Shown here: one piece after another, positions 1 to 7,279 of the stretch
How the letters are laid out: the number at the start of each line of letters is the position of its first letter
How positions within the stretch are numbered: the first letter of the stretch is position 1
Source of the DNA: Clostridia bacterium
GTDB taxonomy: Bacteria > Bacillota_A > Clostridia > Oscillospirales > Acutalibacteraceae
DNA: 8,984 nucleotides
Assembly: GCA_017390825.1 (NCBI GenBank)
Contig: JAFPAK010000001.1
Span: 1 to 8,984, forward strand
Direction: 5' to 3'
The notes under the pieces: model-generated
Database searches by the model: none
What the model was told of the DNA's origin: nothing
What the model saw: only the letters and a program-made list of their open reading frames with translations
Program-made: the position numbers and the translations under genes

Positions 1-1
1 A

Positions 2-196
2 TGTAAAACTGCACTTCTTAAAAAGAGTAAAAATGTACTTGATGCAAACTTTATTGAAGGTATGGCATGTGTCGGCGGTTGCATTGGTGGTGCTGGTTGC
101 CTTACCCACGGTGAGAAAAATAAAGCACAAGTAGATGAATACGGCAAAGAGGCATTTGAAAAAACAATTCTTGATGCAGTATCATTGTTAAAATAA
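2..196 (+). CDS. [FeFe]-hydrogenase catalytic domain, C-terminal fragment
   Basis: Open from the left edge of the window, with 64 codons to a TAA at 194-196. The translation contains NFIEGMACVGGCIGGAG, which matches the third H-cluster motif of [FeFe]-hydrogenases. In that family the two cysteines of MACxxGC (codons at 68-70 and 80-82) bind the [4Fe-4S] part of the H-cluster and bridge to the di-iron site. The enzyme makes or oxidises H2 with ferredoxin or similar carriers in the cytoplasm of fermentative anaerobes. The GCLTHG continuation followed by a short Lys/Glu-rich tail resembles the ends of monomeric clostridial hydrogenases rather than the longer tail of the CpI type; this subgroup call is from memory. 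The N-terminal and central parts lie outside the window. A strong terminator follows 33 nt after the stop, so this is the last gene of its transcript. Confidence 0.82.
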   Translation, partial: CKTALLKKSKNVLDANFIEGMACVGGCIGGAGCLTHGEKNKAQVDEYGKEAFEKTILDAVSLLK

Positions 197-228
197 TTGA
201 TACCAATTAGATAAGAATAGTAAAAAAC

Positions 229-261
229 AAAAATCTCAAGTCCTGTGACTTGAGATTTTTT
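229..261 (+). terminator. Rho-independent terminator after the hydrogenase
   Basis: AAATCTCAAGTC (231-242) pairs perfectly with GACTTGAGATTT (247-258) around a CTGT loop, giving a 12-bp stem. The flanking A and T runs extend it to about 14 bp, and a T-run ends at 261. It follows the hydrogenase stop and separates that gene from the TnpV-associated genes. Confidence 0.9.
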
Positions 262-372
262 GGTGCGAGTGTTCATAAGGGATTTACTCAAAATACAAGT
301 AAAACCGGCTCCAAACATAGTATTCTGCACTCCTGCTGTTGCTTAATAGAGAAACATATGGAGGAATACATA

Positions 373-651
373 ATGTCAAATATCATTGAAGATTTTTATT
401 ACGGCAACATTGAGCCGCAAGATGTCAATTCAGAACTAACACCCAAGCTCAAGAAGAAATTGAGCAATCTTGCCGAGAAAGAAGAACAACTCACAGCAAG
501 ACTCGCTGGTGAGGATAAAGAGCTGTTTCAAAACTATATAAGTGCATATATTGAGTTTTCAATAACAAGTAACGCTGACAGCTTTATATCAGGCTTTAGA
601 CTTGGTGCAAAATTTATATACGATACATTTGTTAAGAATACGAAAGGATGA
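373..651 (+). CDS. DUF6809-like small protein
   Basis: A 92-residue acidic, soluble protein with no signal peptide or membrane segment. It begins MSNIIEDFYYGNIEPQD and ends with FISGFRLGAKFIYDTF. The N-terminal I-E-D-(F/L)-Y-Y-G-N-I block and the C-terminal GFRLGA block are the hallmarks I recall for the DUF6809 family of Firmicutes; the function is unknown. Residues around 23-50 are Lys/Glu-rich and probably helical (KLKKKLSNLAEKEEQL). I chose the ATG at 373 because GGAGGAA (360-366) lies 6 nt upstream. The in-frame ATG at 358 sits on that ribosome site, and the frame can be extended further upstream only by reading through the preceding terminator. The gene ends 7 nt before the TnpV-like gene, so the two are probably co-transcribed. 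Members of this family often sit beside transposon genes, which fits here. The family call is from pattern memory. Confidence 0.75.
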   Translation: MSNIIEDFYYGNIEPQDVNSELTPKLKKKLSNLAEKEEQLTARLAGEDKELFQNYISAYIEFSITSNADSFISGFRLGAKFIYDTFVKNTKG

Positions 652-658
652 ATGCCCT

Positions 659-1024
659 ATGAAAAGCAATACAAATATTCAATATAGACAAGTTGGAGAT
701 TTCAACATTCCTAACTTTATCTTACCGCCCGAAGAAGCAAGTGTCAGGCTTGGTAAATGGGGAATGTTACATAAGGATTATTTGCTAAAAAATAAAAAGG
801 TGTTATTTACAACACTGCTTACCCAAGGCAAACTCTATCAGCACTGTGCTGAAGTCGAAACTCAGGCAAGAGATATGTTTGACACTCTTGTTGACCAGAT
901 GAAAAACGCAGAAGGTGTAACCGAGCAACTGAAAGAAGAAAATCAGTTGGAATGGGTGTGCCGTATGCAGAACATTAATGCAAGGGTTAGAAAAATTATT
1001 AATAACGAAATTATATTTAAATAA
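659..1024 (+). CDS. tnpV: TnpV-like transposon-encoded protein
   Basis: A 121-residue protein matching the TnpV family first named on clostridial Tn4451-type elements. Typical blocks are visible: YRQVGDFNIPNFILPPEE near the start, GKWGMLHKDYL (about residues 36-46), TLLTQGKLYQH (about 56-66), MFDTLVDQM, and GVTEQLKEENQLEWVCRMQNI near residues 84-104. The molecular role of TnpV is not established; it is accessory and is not the recombinase. The ATG at 659 is preferred because AAAGGA (643-648) lies 10 nt upstream and the conserved N-terminus starts there. Nearby ATGs at 648 and 652 are in other frames. Length is close to the usual 115-125 residues, so the gene looks intact. It follows the DUF6809-like gene by 7 nt. 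No transposase, resolvase or mobilisation gene is visible in the window, so the pair is either orphaned or moved by something outside it. Confidence 0.85.
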   Translation: MKSNTNIQYRQVGDFNIPNFILPPEEASVRLGKWGMLHKDYLLKNKKVLFTTLLTQGKLYQHCAEVETQARDMFDTLVDQMKNAEGVTEQLKEENQLEWVCRMQNINARVRKIINNEIIFK

Positions 1025-1098
1025 AAATATTTCGATATGGTTAAAGTTTGAATCGGACTCCAAATTTTATAACTAAAGAAAAACCAAATAAAAAGTAC

Positions 1099-1138
1099 AA
1101 TTCCGTCTTCTGCATTTGTAAAAACAGAAGGCGGAATT
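1099..1138 (-). terminator. Terminator of the large GH38 gene
   Basis: AATTCCGTCTTCTG (1099-1112) pairs with CAGAAGGCGGAATT (1125-1138): 14 bp with one G-T wobble and a 12-nt loop. Read on the - strand, the stem is followed within 4 nt by TTTTTATTTGGTTTTT. It lies 43 nt past the mannosidase stop. On the + strand the stem is followed by AAGTGCTG, so it is a poor terminator in that direction. Confidence 0.65.
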
Positions 1139-1180
1139 AAGTGCTGCAGGAAATATTGGTGCAGACAGTTCTTGAAATCA

Positions 1181-4100
1181 TTATGTTGAGCAGATTATGC
1201 GGAATGTCCTGAATTCAAATGGCTTATATGTGATTTCTCCGGAACATTCTCCGATATACTCTTCAAGGGGTGAAACCTCAGTGATTTTTGCGTCGTGTGT
1301 AACATTCATAACAGTTTTTCCGGGAATACCGTAAGGCTCATAAACACGCACGATATATCCGTTGCCGTCTTCAGCAGGCTTGATACAATCAACGATAAGA
1401 CCTTCATTTGAAAGAGTAACAACAGGCTTTTCATTACTTTCGCCTTCAAACACAACAAAAGGAGAATTGAAAAGATATGCTTCCTGAGCAACCTTACCTG
1501 CCGATAAACCACCCATATGAGGATAGATTGAATATGCAAAATCGTGTTCACCTGTATCACGGAAGCGTGTAGGACTGTCAACGTTGCGCATAAGAGTTAT
1601 AGTCATATCGTTGTCAATAACATTGTGACCGTATTTGCAGTCGTTGATAATTGCAACACCGTAAACATCATCTGACAAATCTGTGAAACGGTGAGCAGCA
1701 AATTCGTGCTTCCATTTTTCGGCAGGTGTGTTCGGATGGGTGTTACGTTTTGTAATGCCGTAAGCAATTTCGTAGCTTGCATGAGCAGAAACCACATTTA
1801 CAGGGAAAGATGCCTGAAGAATTTTATATTTTTCCTGCCAATCAACGTGAGAAACTACGTCAACCCTTGTAATGTTTGCATACGCAATAATATCCTGAGT
1901 AAGAACGGTGTTGTTATGCTTTTTAGTAACCCTTACCGTCACACGCTCGTCATTTATATCAACAAGCGTAATTTCATTCTGCCAATTCATATCAACAGGA
2001 CGCATTTTGTATCCGTCATCAATATTCCATGCATCCTCATGCTCGGGACCGTCCTTATATGTAACAAGGTTGTTAAGGTTGTCACCGACAAACCTATCTG
2101 CACGCTTGTCATAGAAATCGCCGAGAGTACCGTCCTCACGGATAATGAATGTAAAGAAGGGCGTTTCAATGCTGATTTTTCCGTTTTCCTTGTTTGCTGT
2201 AATTGCTTTTTCAGTATGTACAACTGAAGTTTTGTGATATGTTCTTGCACTGAAGCCTGCAAGATTTTTTACATATAAAATACAGTTACCGTCTGCATCT
2301 GTAATAACATTTGATGTGTTTTCTCCGTCCGTAAGTGCACAGCTTTCATACTTTTTGTCAACCTTTACGTATGCACTGCCGACAAATGAGTTTGGGTTAT
2401 AAACTGTAACCTTGTCCTGTGCATCATCGCAAAGAGTATCAGTGACAAGCTCTTTTTCTTTTTTCTCTGCGAATACAAAAAGCTCTTTGTAGATTTTTTC
2501 TGCATCATCATAAACTGTATCTATAGAGCTGCCGGGAAGAACATCGTGGAACTGGCAAAGAAGCAGATCCTTCCAATGCTTTACAATTTCATCATATCCT
2601 GCATCCTTACCCTTGAGCTTTGCAAGAACTGAAAGCAAGTCAAGTCTGCGAAATGCCATTTCAATGTAACGGTTGTTGCGTTTTACATCGGCAATAGTTG
2701 TATATGTGCCCTGATGTGTTTCGACCGAGAGCTCCCCTTTCCACACAGGAAGATTTTCACGCTTTTTGTCAAGTTCAGTGAAATAGTCCTCTGCTTTTCT
2801 GATTTTTACCTCAGGCATACCGGGAACTGTCTGAAGCAGACGGTAATTCTTAAGCATTTCATCGGTTACACCGCCACCGCCGTCACCGTAGCCATAGGAC
2901 AGAAGAACGTGGTCCCATGTTTCTTTTTGCTGAAGCTTATCTGAAACAAGGCTGATATTTTCACAGTCAATTGAGTTGTTGTAGCAATCTTTTGTGATAG
3001 GTACTGTTGCGTAAAGATTACTTCCATCAATACCTTCCCAGATAAAAGCATTATAGGGAAATTCATTGGCATTCTGCCAACGCACCTTGGTTGTGTAGAA
3101 GCTTTTCATTCCGCATTTTGTGAAAATCTGCGGAAGTGATGCGGGAAAACCGAAAGAATCGGGAATCCAGCAGACATCACTTGTTTTGCCGAATTCTTCT
3201 TTGAAGAACTGATGTCCGTAAAGAAACTCTCTTACAAGTGATTCTGCACCTGAAATATTAAGGTCTGATTCAACCCACATAGGGCCTACAAGACGCCATT
3301 TATCTTCCTTCACACGCTGACGGATCTGCTCAAAAACATCAGGATAAACTTCCTTGATATAGTTATAGACCGAGGGCTGTGAAAGCGAAAACTCAAATTC
3401 ATCGTATCTGTCCATAAGTCGGAGCTGATTAAGTGCAGAACGGCCTGATTTGCGGATTGTATCCTTGAAACGCCACAGCCACGCAACGTCAATATGAGTA
3501 GAAGCAACGCAGTCAACGATACAGTCATCGTTTGACAGCTTCAATTCTTTTAATCCGTCAAGCAATTCCTTGTGAATTGCGATAATATTTTCAAGAAATT
3601 GGGTGTAGTCAAGGGAATTGTCGCTTTTACGGATTGTATTTTCAAACAAAGTGTTGACCTTGGCTTTCGTGTAATCATTCTTGATGTACTTTATAAGGTC
3701 ACGGACAAAATCCATAGTATATGAAAAATCTGCAATTGCTTTATCTGCAATAACATACTGAGGATTTTCAACAGGTCTTACCATTCTTTCATCATTGCAG
3801 AAGGTACAGGCATATATTTCAAGCTCAATGGCAATTTCTCTGTCGTACATTGAGTCTTCAAGGTAAACCCTGCAGCGTTGTTCACCGTTGTCAACACCTG
3901 CAAAGCGTTTTCCGTCAATTGAAACAAATGCTTCGCAGTTGCAGGGCAATCTCAGTTCAAGATAAGCTGACTGGTGTTCCTGCGGCTTTTTAGGTGTGAA
4001 TACAGTTTTCATCATACATGTTTTATGGTCGCAGAATGTAATGGTATCAGTATAATCTGCCCAATCTGTAAGAGGAATATATGTTTCCCTGTCCGCATAA

Positions 4101-4198
4101 TCAAAAATTCTGTACTGCCATGCATCAATGGGGAACGTTTCCATAATCGCTCTGTTACGGTACAGCCATAAATTTTTGTCAATCATTTGTTCTACCAT
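1181..4198 (-). CDS. Alpha-mannosidase, glycoside hydrolase family 38 (large form)
   Basis: A 1005-residue retaining alpha-mannosidase that cleaves terminal alpha-mannosyl residues. It has no signal peptide, so it is probably cytoplasmic. Residues 1-220 form the N-terminal beta-rich region found in long (MAN2C1/Ams1-like) GH38 enzymes. The catalytic domain begins at STHIDVAWLWR, with predicted zinc ligands His235 and Asp237. WIPDSFGF carries the predicted nucleophile Asp347, which is also a zinc ligand in this family. GYGDGGGG is at 436-443 and THQGTYT at 494-500. QFHDVLPGSS carries the last zinc ligand, His551. The rest, to KPFEFRTFRI at the end, is the C-terminal beta-sandwich with EDAWNID at 721-727. 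The ATG at 4198 has AAGGAG (4207-4212) 8 nt upstream. An ATG at 4330 would add 44 Lys/Asn-rich residues translated from an A-rich leader and is unlikely. The gene has its own promoter and terminator. Exact linkage specificity cannot be read from the sequence. Confidence 0.93.
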   Translation of the reverse strand: MVEQMIDKNLWLYRNRAIMETFPIDAWQYRIFDYADRETYIPLTDWADYTDTITFCDHKTCMMKTVFTPKKPQEHQSAYLELRLPCNCEAFVSIDGKRFAGVDNGEQRCRVYLEDSMYDREIAIELEIYACTFCNDERMVRPVENPQYVIADKAIADFSYTMDFVRDLIKYIKNDYTKAKVNTLFENTIRKSDNSLDYTQFLENIIAIHKELLDGLKELKLSNDDCIVDCVASTHIDVAWLWRFKDTIRKSGRSALNQLRLMDRYDEFEFSLSQPSVYNYIKEVYPDVFEQIRQRVKEDKWRLVGPMWVESDLNISGAESLVREFLYGHQFFKEEFGKTSDVCWIPDSFGFPASLPQIFTKCGMKSFYTTKVRWQNANEFPYNAFIWEGIDGSNLYATVPITKDCYNNSIDCENISLVSDKLQQKETWDHVLLSYGYGDGGGGVTDEMLKNYRLLQTVPGMPEVKIRKAEDYFTELDKKRENLPVWKGELSVETHQGTYTTIADVKRNNRYIEMAFRRLDLLSVLAKLKGKDAGYDEIVKHWKDLLLCQFHDVLPGSSIDTVYDDAEKIYKELFVFAEKKEKELVTDTLCDDAQDKVTVYNPNSFVGSAYVKVDKKYESCALTDGENTSNVITDADGNCILYVKNLAGFSARTYHKTSVVHTEKAITANKENGKISIETPFFTFIIREDGTLGDFYDKRADRFVGDNLNNLVTYKDGPEHEDAWNIDDGYKMRPVDMNWQNEITLVDINDERVTVRVTKKHNNTVLTQDIIAYANITRVDVVSHVDWQEKYKILQASFPVNVVSAHASYEIAYGITKRNTHPNTPAEKWKHEFAAHRFTDLSDDVYGVAIINDCKYGHNVIDNDMTITLMRNVDSPTRFRDTGEHDFAYSIYPHMGGLSAGKVAQEAYLFNSPFVVFEGESNEKPVVTLSNEGLIVDCIKPAEDGNGYIVRVYEPYGIPGKTVMNVTHDAKITEVSPLEEYIGECSGEITYKPFEFRTFRIICST

Positions 4199-4227
4199 AG
4201 GTATCACTCCTTGTTTTTTGCATAGGT

Positions 4228-4285
4228 TTTTTGTTTTATTGTAGCTTTTGGAACAAAACATTTCATTGTTTCTTTTTGTTTTATT
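4228..4285. repeat. Direct repeat TTTTTGTTTTATT in the A-rich leader
   Basis: The 13-mer TTTTTGTTTTATT occurs at 4228-4240 and again at 4273-4285, 45 bp apart. On the transcript of the large mannosidase it reads AATAAAACAAAAA. The surrounding leader (about 4199-4330) is strongly A-rich on the - strand. It may be an unstructured ribosome standby leader, a duplication, or simple low complexity. Confidence 0.45.
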
Positions 4286-4313
4286 ATTGTCTTTTTTTGC
4301 TATGCCATTGTTT

Positions 4314-4327
4314 TTTATTGCAATAAA
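4314..4327. promoter_or_regulatory. Palindrome in the large GH38 leader, possible operator
   Basis: TTTATTGCAATAAA is a perfect 14-bp palindrome. It lies at about +31 to +44 relative to the start of transcription predicted from the TATAAT at 4364-4369. The symmetry and position would suit a repressor site downstream of a promoter. It is AT-rich, no regulator is encoded nearby, and a chance palindrome is possible. Confidence 0.3.
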
Positions 4328-4363
4328 CAATCAAGCGTAGTGAAATAAAACTCAACACAAATA

Positions 4364-4392
4364 ATTATATTATCAATATCAATAAAAATCAA
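4364..4392 (-). promoter_or_regulatory. Promoter of the large GH38 gene
   Basis: On the - strand TTGATT (4392-4387) is separated by exactly 17 nt from a consensus TATAAT (4369-4364). This predicts a start near 4357 and a leader of about 160 nt before the ATG at 4198. It makes the large mannosidase a separate transcription unit from the kinase operon, whose terminator lies just upstream. Confidence 0.68.
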
Positions 4393-4419
4393 CATTAGTT
4401 TAAAAATACAGATGATTAA

Positions 4420-4754
4420 ATGAATACGATTAAAAACGCAAAATTCATTAAAGAAAATGCAGATTTCGGTACAGTCGTTCCCGTTTTCATCAAGGCTATA
4501 AAGCCCGAAAAAGCAATCGGTAAGGCAACACTTTTCTGTTCTGCGCTCGGCTCTTATGAAGCATATATCAACGGAAAAAGAATCGGTGATTTTATTTTTG
4601 CACCGGGTTGGACAACCTATGGCAAACGCCTTCATGGGTATGGGACAACAGAAACGGTAACCTTCAAACATTGGAGGTTCGTGCATGGATGGACGAACTC
4701 GGTGTTCAAAAGAATTATGTTGCAAAAGACGGTTCTCAGCTGATTCTGTTGTAA
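4420..4754 (+). pseudogene. GH78-like alpha-L-rhamnosidase remnant, 5' end only
   Basis: Translation from the ATG at 4420 gives about 70 residues that look like the N-terminal domain of clostridial GH78 alpha-L-rhamnosidases: NAKFIKENADFGTVVPVF, then a LGSYEAYINGKRIGDF-type block, then FAPGWTTYGKRL. A full family member is roughly 800-950 residues, so almost all of the enzyme, including the catalytic domain, is absent. Resemblance ends near 4634. Past that point the starting frame reads unconvincing sequence to a TGA at 4741-4743. The +2 frame from 4626 instead reads TPSWVWDNRNGNLQTLEVRA and on to QLILL with a TAA at 4752-4754, which looks like the tail of a different protein that I do not recognise. 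There is no good ribosome site before 4420. I infer a deletion or rearrangement scar. The family call is from pattern memory. Confidence 0.6.
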
Positions 4755-4780
4755 TTATGCTGTAACAAATAAAAATCAAA

Positions 4781-4833
4781 ATAAAAGCAAACAAGCCCGT
4801 TGACTCATTGTCAGTGGGCTTGTTTGCTTTTAT
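4781..4833 (-). terminator. Operon terminator, 18-bp perfect hairpin
   Basis: ATAAAAGCAAACAAGCCC (4781-4798) pairs without mismatch to 4816-4833. The 17-nt loop contains a further TGAC/GTCA pairing (4801-4804 with 4810-4813). On the - strand the stem runs into TTTTGATTTTTATTTG, so it ends the kinase-isomerase-mannosidase transcript. The mannosidase stop codon (4832-4830) lies inside the base of the stem. The + strand side ends in GCTTTTATTC, so it may also stop transcription from the pseudogene side. Confidence 0.88.
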
Positions 4834-7250
4834 TCGGTTATCATACATTCGGTAACTTTTCCGTCAGGCATAATTCTGACAGTTTTGATTTCCTGCGGTT
4901 TCCAGCTCATTGAGAATTTTGTGTTAAGAGCGGTGAAATCAACCGTAGCATCGGTTGCGGTGCCGTTTGTTTCAACAATACGCATGATGATACCGTTGCC
5001 GTTTTCTGCAGACTTGATTGAAGTGACAACAATATTTTCTTTATCAACGTCAAGTGCAGAATAAATCTGAGGTAGATTTCCGCCGTGGTGTGTTTCCTGA
5101 TGTGTCTGAAGCGGATTGTTAAGAACTTCCGATGCTTTGAATAGTTCGGAATTGACCTTCTGAATATGAGGAACGATTTCATAGGTAAATTCCTGCTCGC
5201 CCTTATCAAGAAATTCCATTTCACCGTCACGCATATGCTGACCGAAGTGGTCAAGGTATGCACAGCTTCGTGCAATCATCATACGCAGATCATTACCGAT
5301 TGAACAGAAACTGTATTTGCCTGTGTTCAGAAGTCCGAGACCCTTACCAGTTTCATCGCATATATCGCACCATGCGTGTGAAGGCTCTTCCTGACCGTTT
5401 GCATCCTTTTCAATAAAGCCATAAGGCATGGAATATGTGACGGTTGAATTGTTTACATCCGCTTTGAACGAAAGCTTGACGGATTTATACTGCTCATCAA
5501 GCTCAAGAACTGTTCTGACTGTAAGCTTATCGCTATCGTCATAAAGCGAGTAGTATCTTGTCAGTACGGAATTGCCGTATTTTACAACGGATTTGACGGT
5601 TACCCTGACAGGACCGTTTTCAACAATCTCAAGAGTACCTTCGCCAAACTGACCTATATCAATATTATAATCAAAAACTCTGTGTCCCCATGTATCGTTG
5701 GCAAAATCGTCGCAAACAACTGCTCTGCCAAGCAGACCTTCGGCAAATTCGGTGTTGCTTTCTTTTAATATACAAGAAGAAACTGCACCTGTTTCTTTAT
5801 CAAAAACAAATCTGACCTTACTGTTTTCAAGGCTGTTTTCTGTTGCAGTAAGATGTGACTCGAAGGATTTTTCATCGTTGTTTTCTTTGTGATAAAGATA
5901 ATATACAGCGTAACCGTAAGCAGGAACATCTGCTTCAAAAATGCACTTGTAAAGATGCTCACCGTCGGTATATGAAGCACGCACAAGCTGGAACGGGACT
6001 TCATTACCCTTTGAATCAAGAACCTTTGAAATGTACTGCGAACCGAACTGCGCAATAGATTTAACAGCAAAAGAATGAGGGTTAAACACAACCATTGGTG
6101 AGCCTTCGCCCTCTTTATACCACATTCTGCCTCTCATTTCAGAATCGTCAGCGTCAAGAAAATCGGTAGTCTTGATTCTCCAAGTTATACGCTGTGCAGC
6201 AAAGGTGTTTACATCAAGAGCTGTTTCACGAGCGTAACCGTAAGAATTTTCTGCATCAAAATATGCTTCTTTTACTGAACAGCCAGCAAGGATATCGTGG
6301 AACTGATTGAACATAACCCGTTCCCATGCGGCTTCAATCTGCTTGTTATGCAAAGCAGAACCCGTCATTATATTAGCAAGAACATCCAGTTTTTCAGCCG
6401 TTACAAGCTCTGTTTCTGCCCTGCGGTTGATGTTTTTAATTCTGCTGTTTGCGCTGTAGCAACCGCTTGCGTGGTGCTGCAAATCCTCGTTTACAAGCGG
6501 CATTTCAGTGCCCTGTGCTTCTTCAAAATAAGTATCGGGGGTGGAATATTTGAAATCACCGTTACAGATAAGCTTTTCAGCGTTTTTAAGGTGCTCCTTT
6601 GAAGGTCCGCCACCGTGATTACCGACACCGAAAAGCACCATCATCGGCTGATTTTTGTTGTAATAGTGGTCAACAAGGCGCTGCTCGTGAACATCTCCGC
6701 CGTATCCGTCAGGAACACGGAAAGCATTGATAACACTTCCGTCAGGGCTTTGCCAATAATGCAGATCATCAAACGGAAGATTAGGTTTTTCTGTACGGTT
6801 GTCAGGTCGCTGATAAATGTAATTGTCTATTCCTGATTTTTTCAGCAGCTGAGGCAACATACCGTTATGTCCGAATGAGTCAACATTGTATCCCGTTTTT
6901 ACGATGAATCCGAAATTCTCTTTGAAAAACTTTTGTGAATAGAGCATGTGACGGCAGAATGCCTCACCCGACGGAATGTTGCAATCGGGTTGCACCCACA
7001 TACCGCCAACAATTGCCCATCTGCCTTCTTTTACTCTTTGCTTTATTTCTTCGAACATTTCAGGCTCGTTGAGTTTTATCCATTTATAGTAGCTTGCACA
7101 TGCACTTGTGAATGTGTAATCGGGAAATTCGTTCATTCTGTCAAGTGCGGAGCGAAAAGTGGATTTAACAAGCGACAGTCCTTCAGGGACACGCCATTGC
7201 CAGACGGGGTCAAGGTGAGCGTTTGCAATGAGGTGGAACTTTTTCTTCAT
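4830..7250 (-). CDS. Alpha-mannosidase, glycoside hydrolase family 38 (short form)
   Basis: An 806-residue GH38 enzyme whose catalytic domain starts at the very N-terminus, without the roughly 220-residue leading domain of its neighbour. There is no signal peptide, so it is probably cytoplasmic. NAHLDPVWQWR supplies predicted zinc ligands His12 and Asp14. YNVDSFGHN carries the predicted nucleophile Asp124. GVGNHGGG is at 208-215 and LQHHASGCYS at 257-266. FNQFHDILAGCS carries the last zinc ligand, His318. The C-terminal beta-sandwich includes NPHSF (390-394), NDTWGHRVFDYN (518-529) and CAYLDHFGQHMRDGE (663-677). The two GH38 proteins share the motif order but differ throughout, so they are separate subfamilies and not a recent duplication. 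The ATG at 7250 has AGGAG (7259-7263) 8 nt upstream. The gene lies 29 nt after the isomerase and is last in the operon. Mannosylglycerate hydrolases (MngB type) are also GH38, so a phosphorylated or unusual mannoside substrate is possible. Confidence 0.93.
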   Translation of the reverse strand: MKKKFHLIANAHLDPVWQWRVPEGLSLVKSTFRSALDRMNEFPDYTFTSACASYYKWIKLNEPEMFEEIKQRVKEGRWAIVGGMWVQPDCNIPSGEAFCRHMLYSQKFFKENFGFIVKTGYNVDSFGHNGMLPQLLKKSGIDNYIYQRPDNRTEKPNLPFDDLHYWQSPDGSVINAFRVPDGYGGDVHEQRLVDHYYNKNQPMMVLFGVGNHGGGPSKEHLKNAEKLICNGDFKYSTPDTYFEEAQGTEMPLVNEDLQHHASGCYSANSRIKNINRRAETELVTAEKLDVLANIMTGSALHNKQIEAAWERVMFNQFHDILAGCSVKEAYFDAENSYGYARETALDVNTFAAQRITWRIKTTDFLDADDSEMRGRMWYKEGEGSPMVVFNPHSFAVKSIAQFGSQYISKVLDSKGNEVPFQLVRASYTDGEHLYKCIFEADVPAYGYAVYYLYHKENNDEKSFESHLTATENSLENSKVRFVFDKETGAVSSCILKESNTEFAEGLLGRAVVCDDFANDTWGHRVFDYNIDIGQFGEGTLEIVENGPVRVTVKSVVKYGNSVLTRYYSLYDDSDKLTVRTVLELDEQYKSVKLSFKADVNNSTVTYSMPYGFIEKDANGQEEPSHAWCDICDETGKGLGLLNTGKYSFCSIGNDLRMMIARSCAYLDHFGQHMRDGEMEFLDKGEQEFTYEIVPHIQKVNSELFKASEVLNNPLQTHQETHHGGNLPQIYSALDVDKENIVVTSIKSAENGNGIIMRIVETNGTATDATVDFTALNTKFSMSWKPQEIKTVRIMPDGKVTECMITE

Positions 7251-7279
7251 CTTTCAATCTCCTTTTTATGAATTCATTT

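Noticed and set aside
250..372. Upstream extension of the DUF6809-like gene to a TTG at 250
   Set aside because: It would start inside the hydrogenase terminator, has no ribosome site, and the family-like sequence begins at the ATG at 373 behind GGAGGAA.
1099..1138. Hairpin as terminator of the TnpV-like gene on the + strand
   Set aside because: On that strand the stem is followed by AAGTGCTG, with no T-run; the T-rich tail is on the - strand.
1125..1175. Short protein-like reading QKAELSAAGNIGADSS ending in TGA
   Set aside because: Only 16 codons are open, starting within the terminator stem. It could be a gene scar but cannot be told from chance.
1691..2227. 178-codon + strand frame opposite the large mannosidase
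   Set aside because: It is the antisense shadow of a well-supported GH38 gene, with no ribosome site and no recognisable motif.
4199..4330. 44-residue N-terminal extension of the large GH38 protein
   Set aside because: The extension is low-complexity Lys/Asn-rich translation of an A-rich leader, and a good ribosome site stands 8 nt before the ATG at 4198.
4315..4848. 177-codon frame on the - strand across the intergenic region
   Set aside because: It crosses the terminator hairpin and the promoter, runs antisense to the GH78-like remnant, and has a composition typical of a spurious frame.
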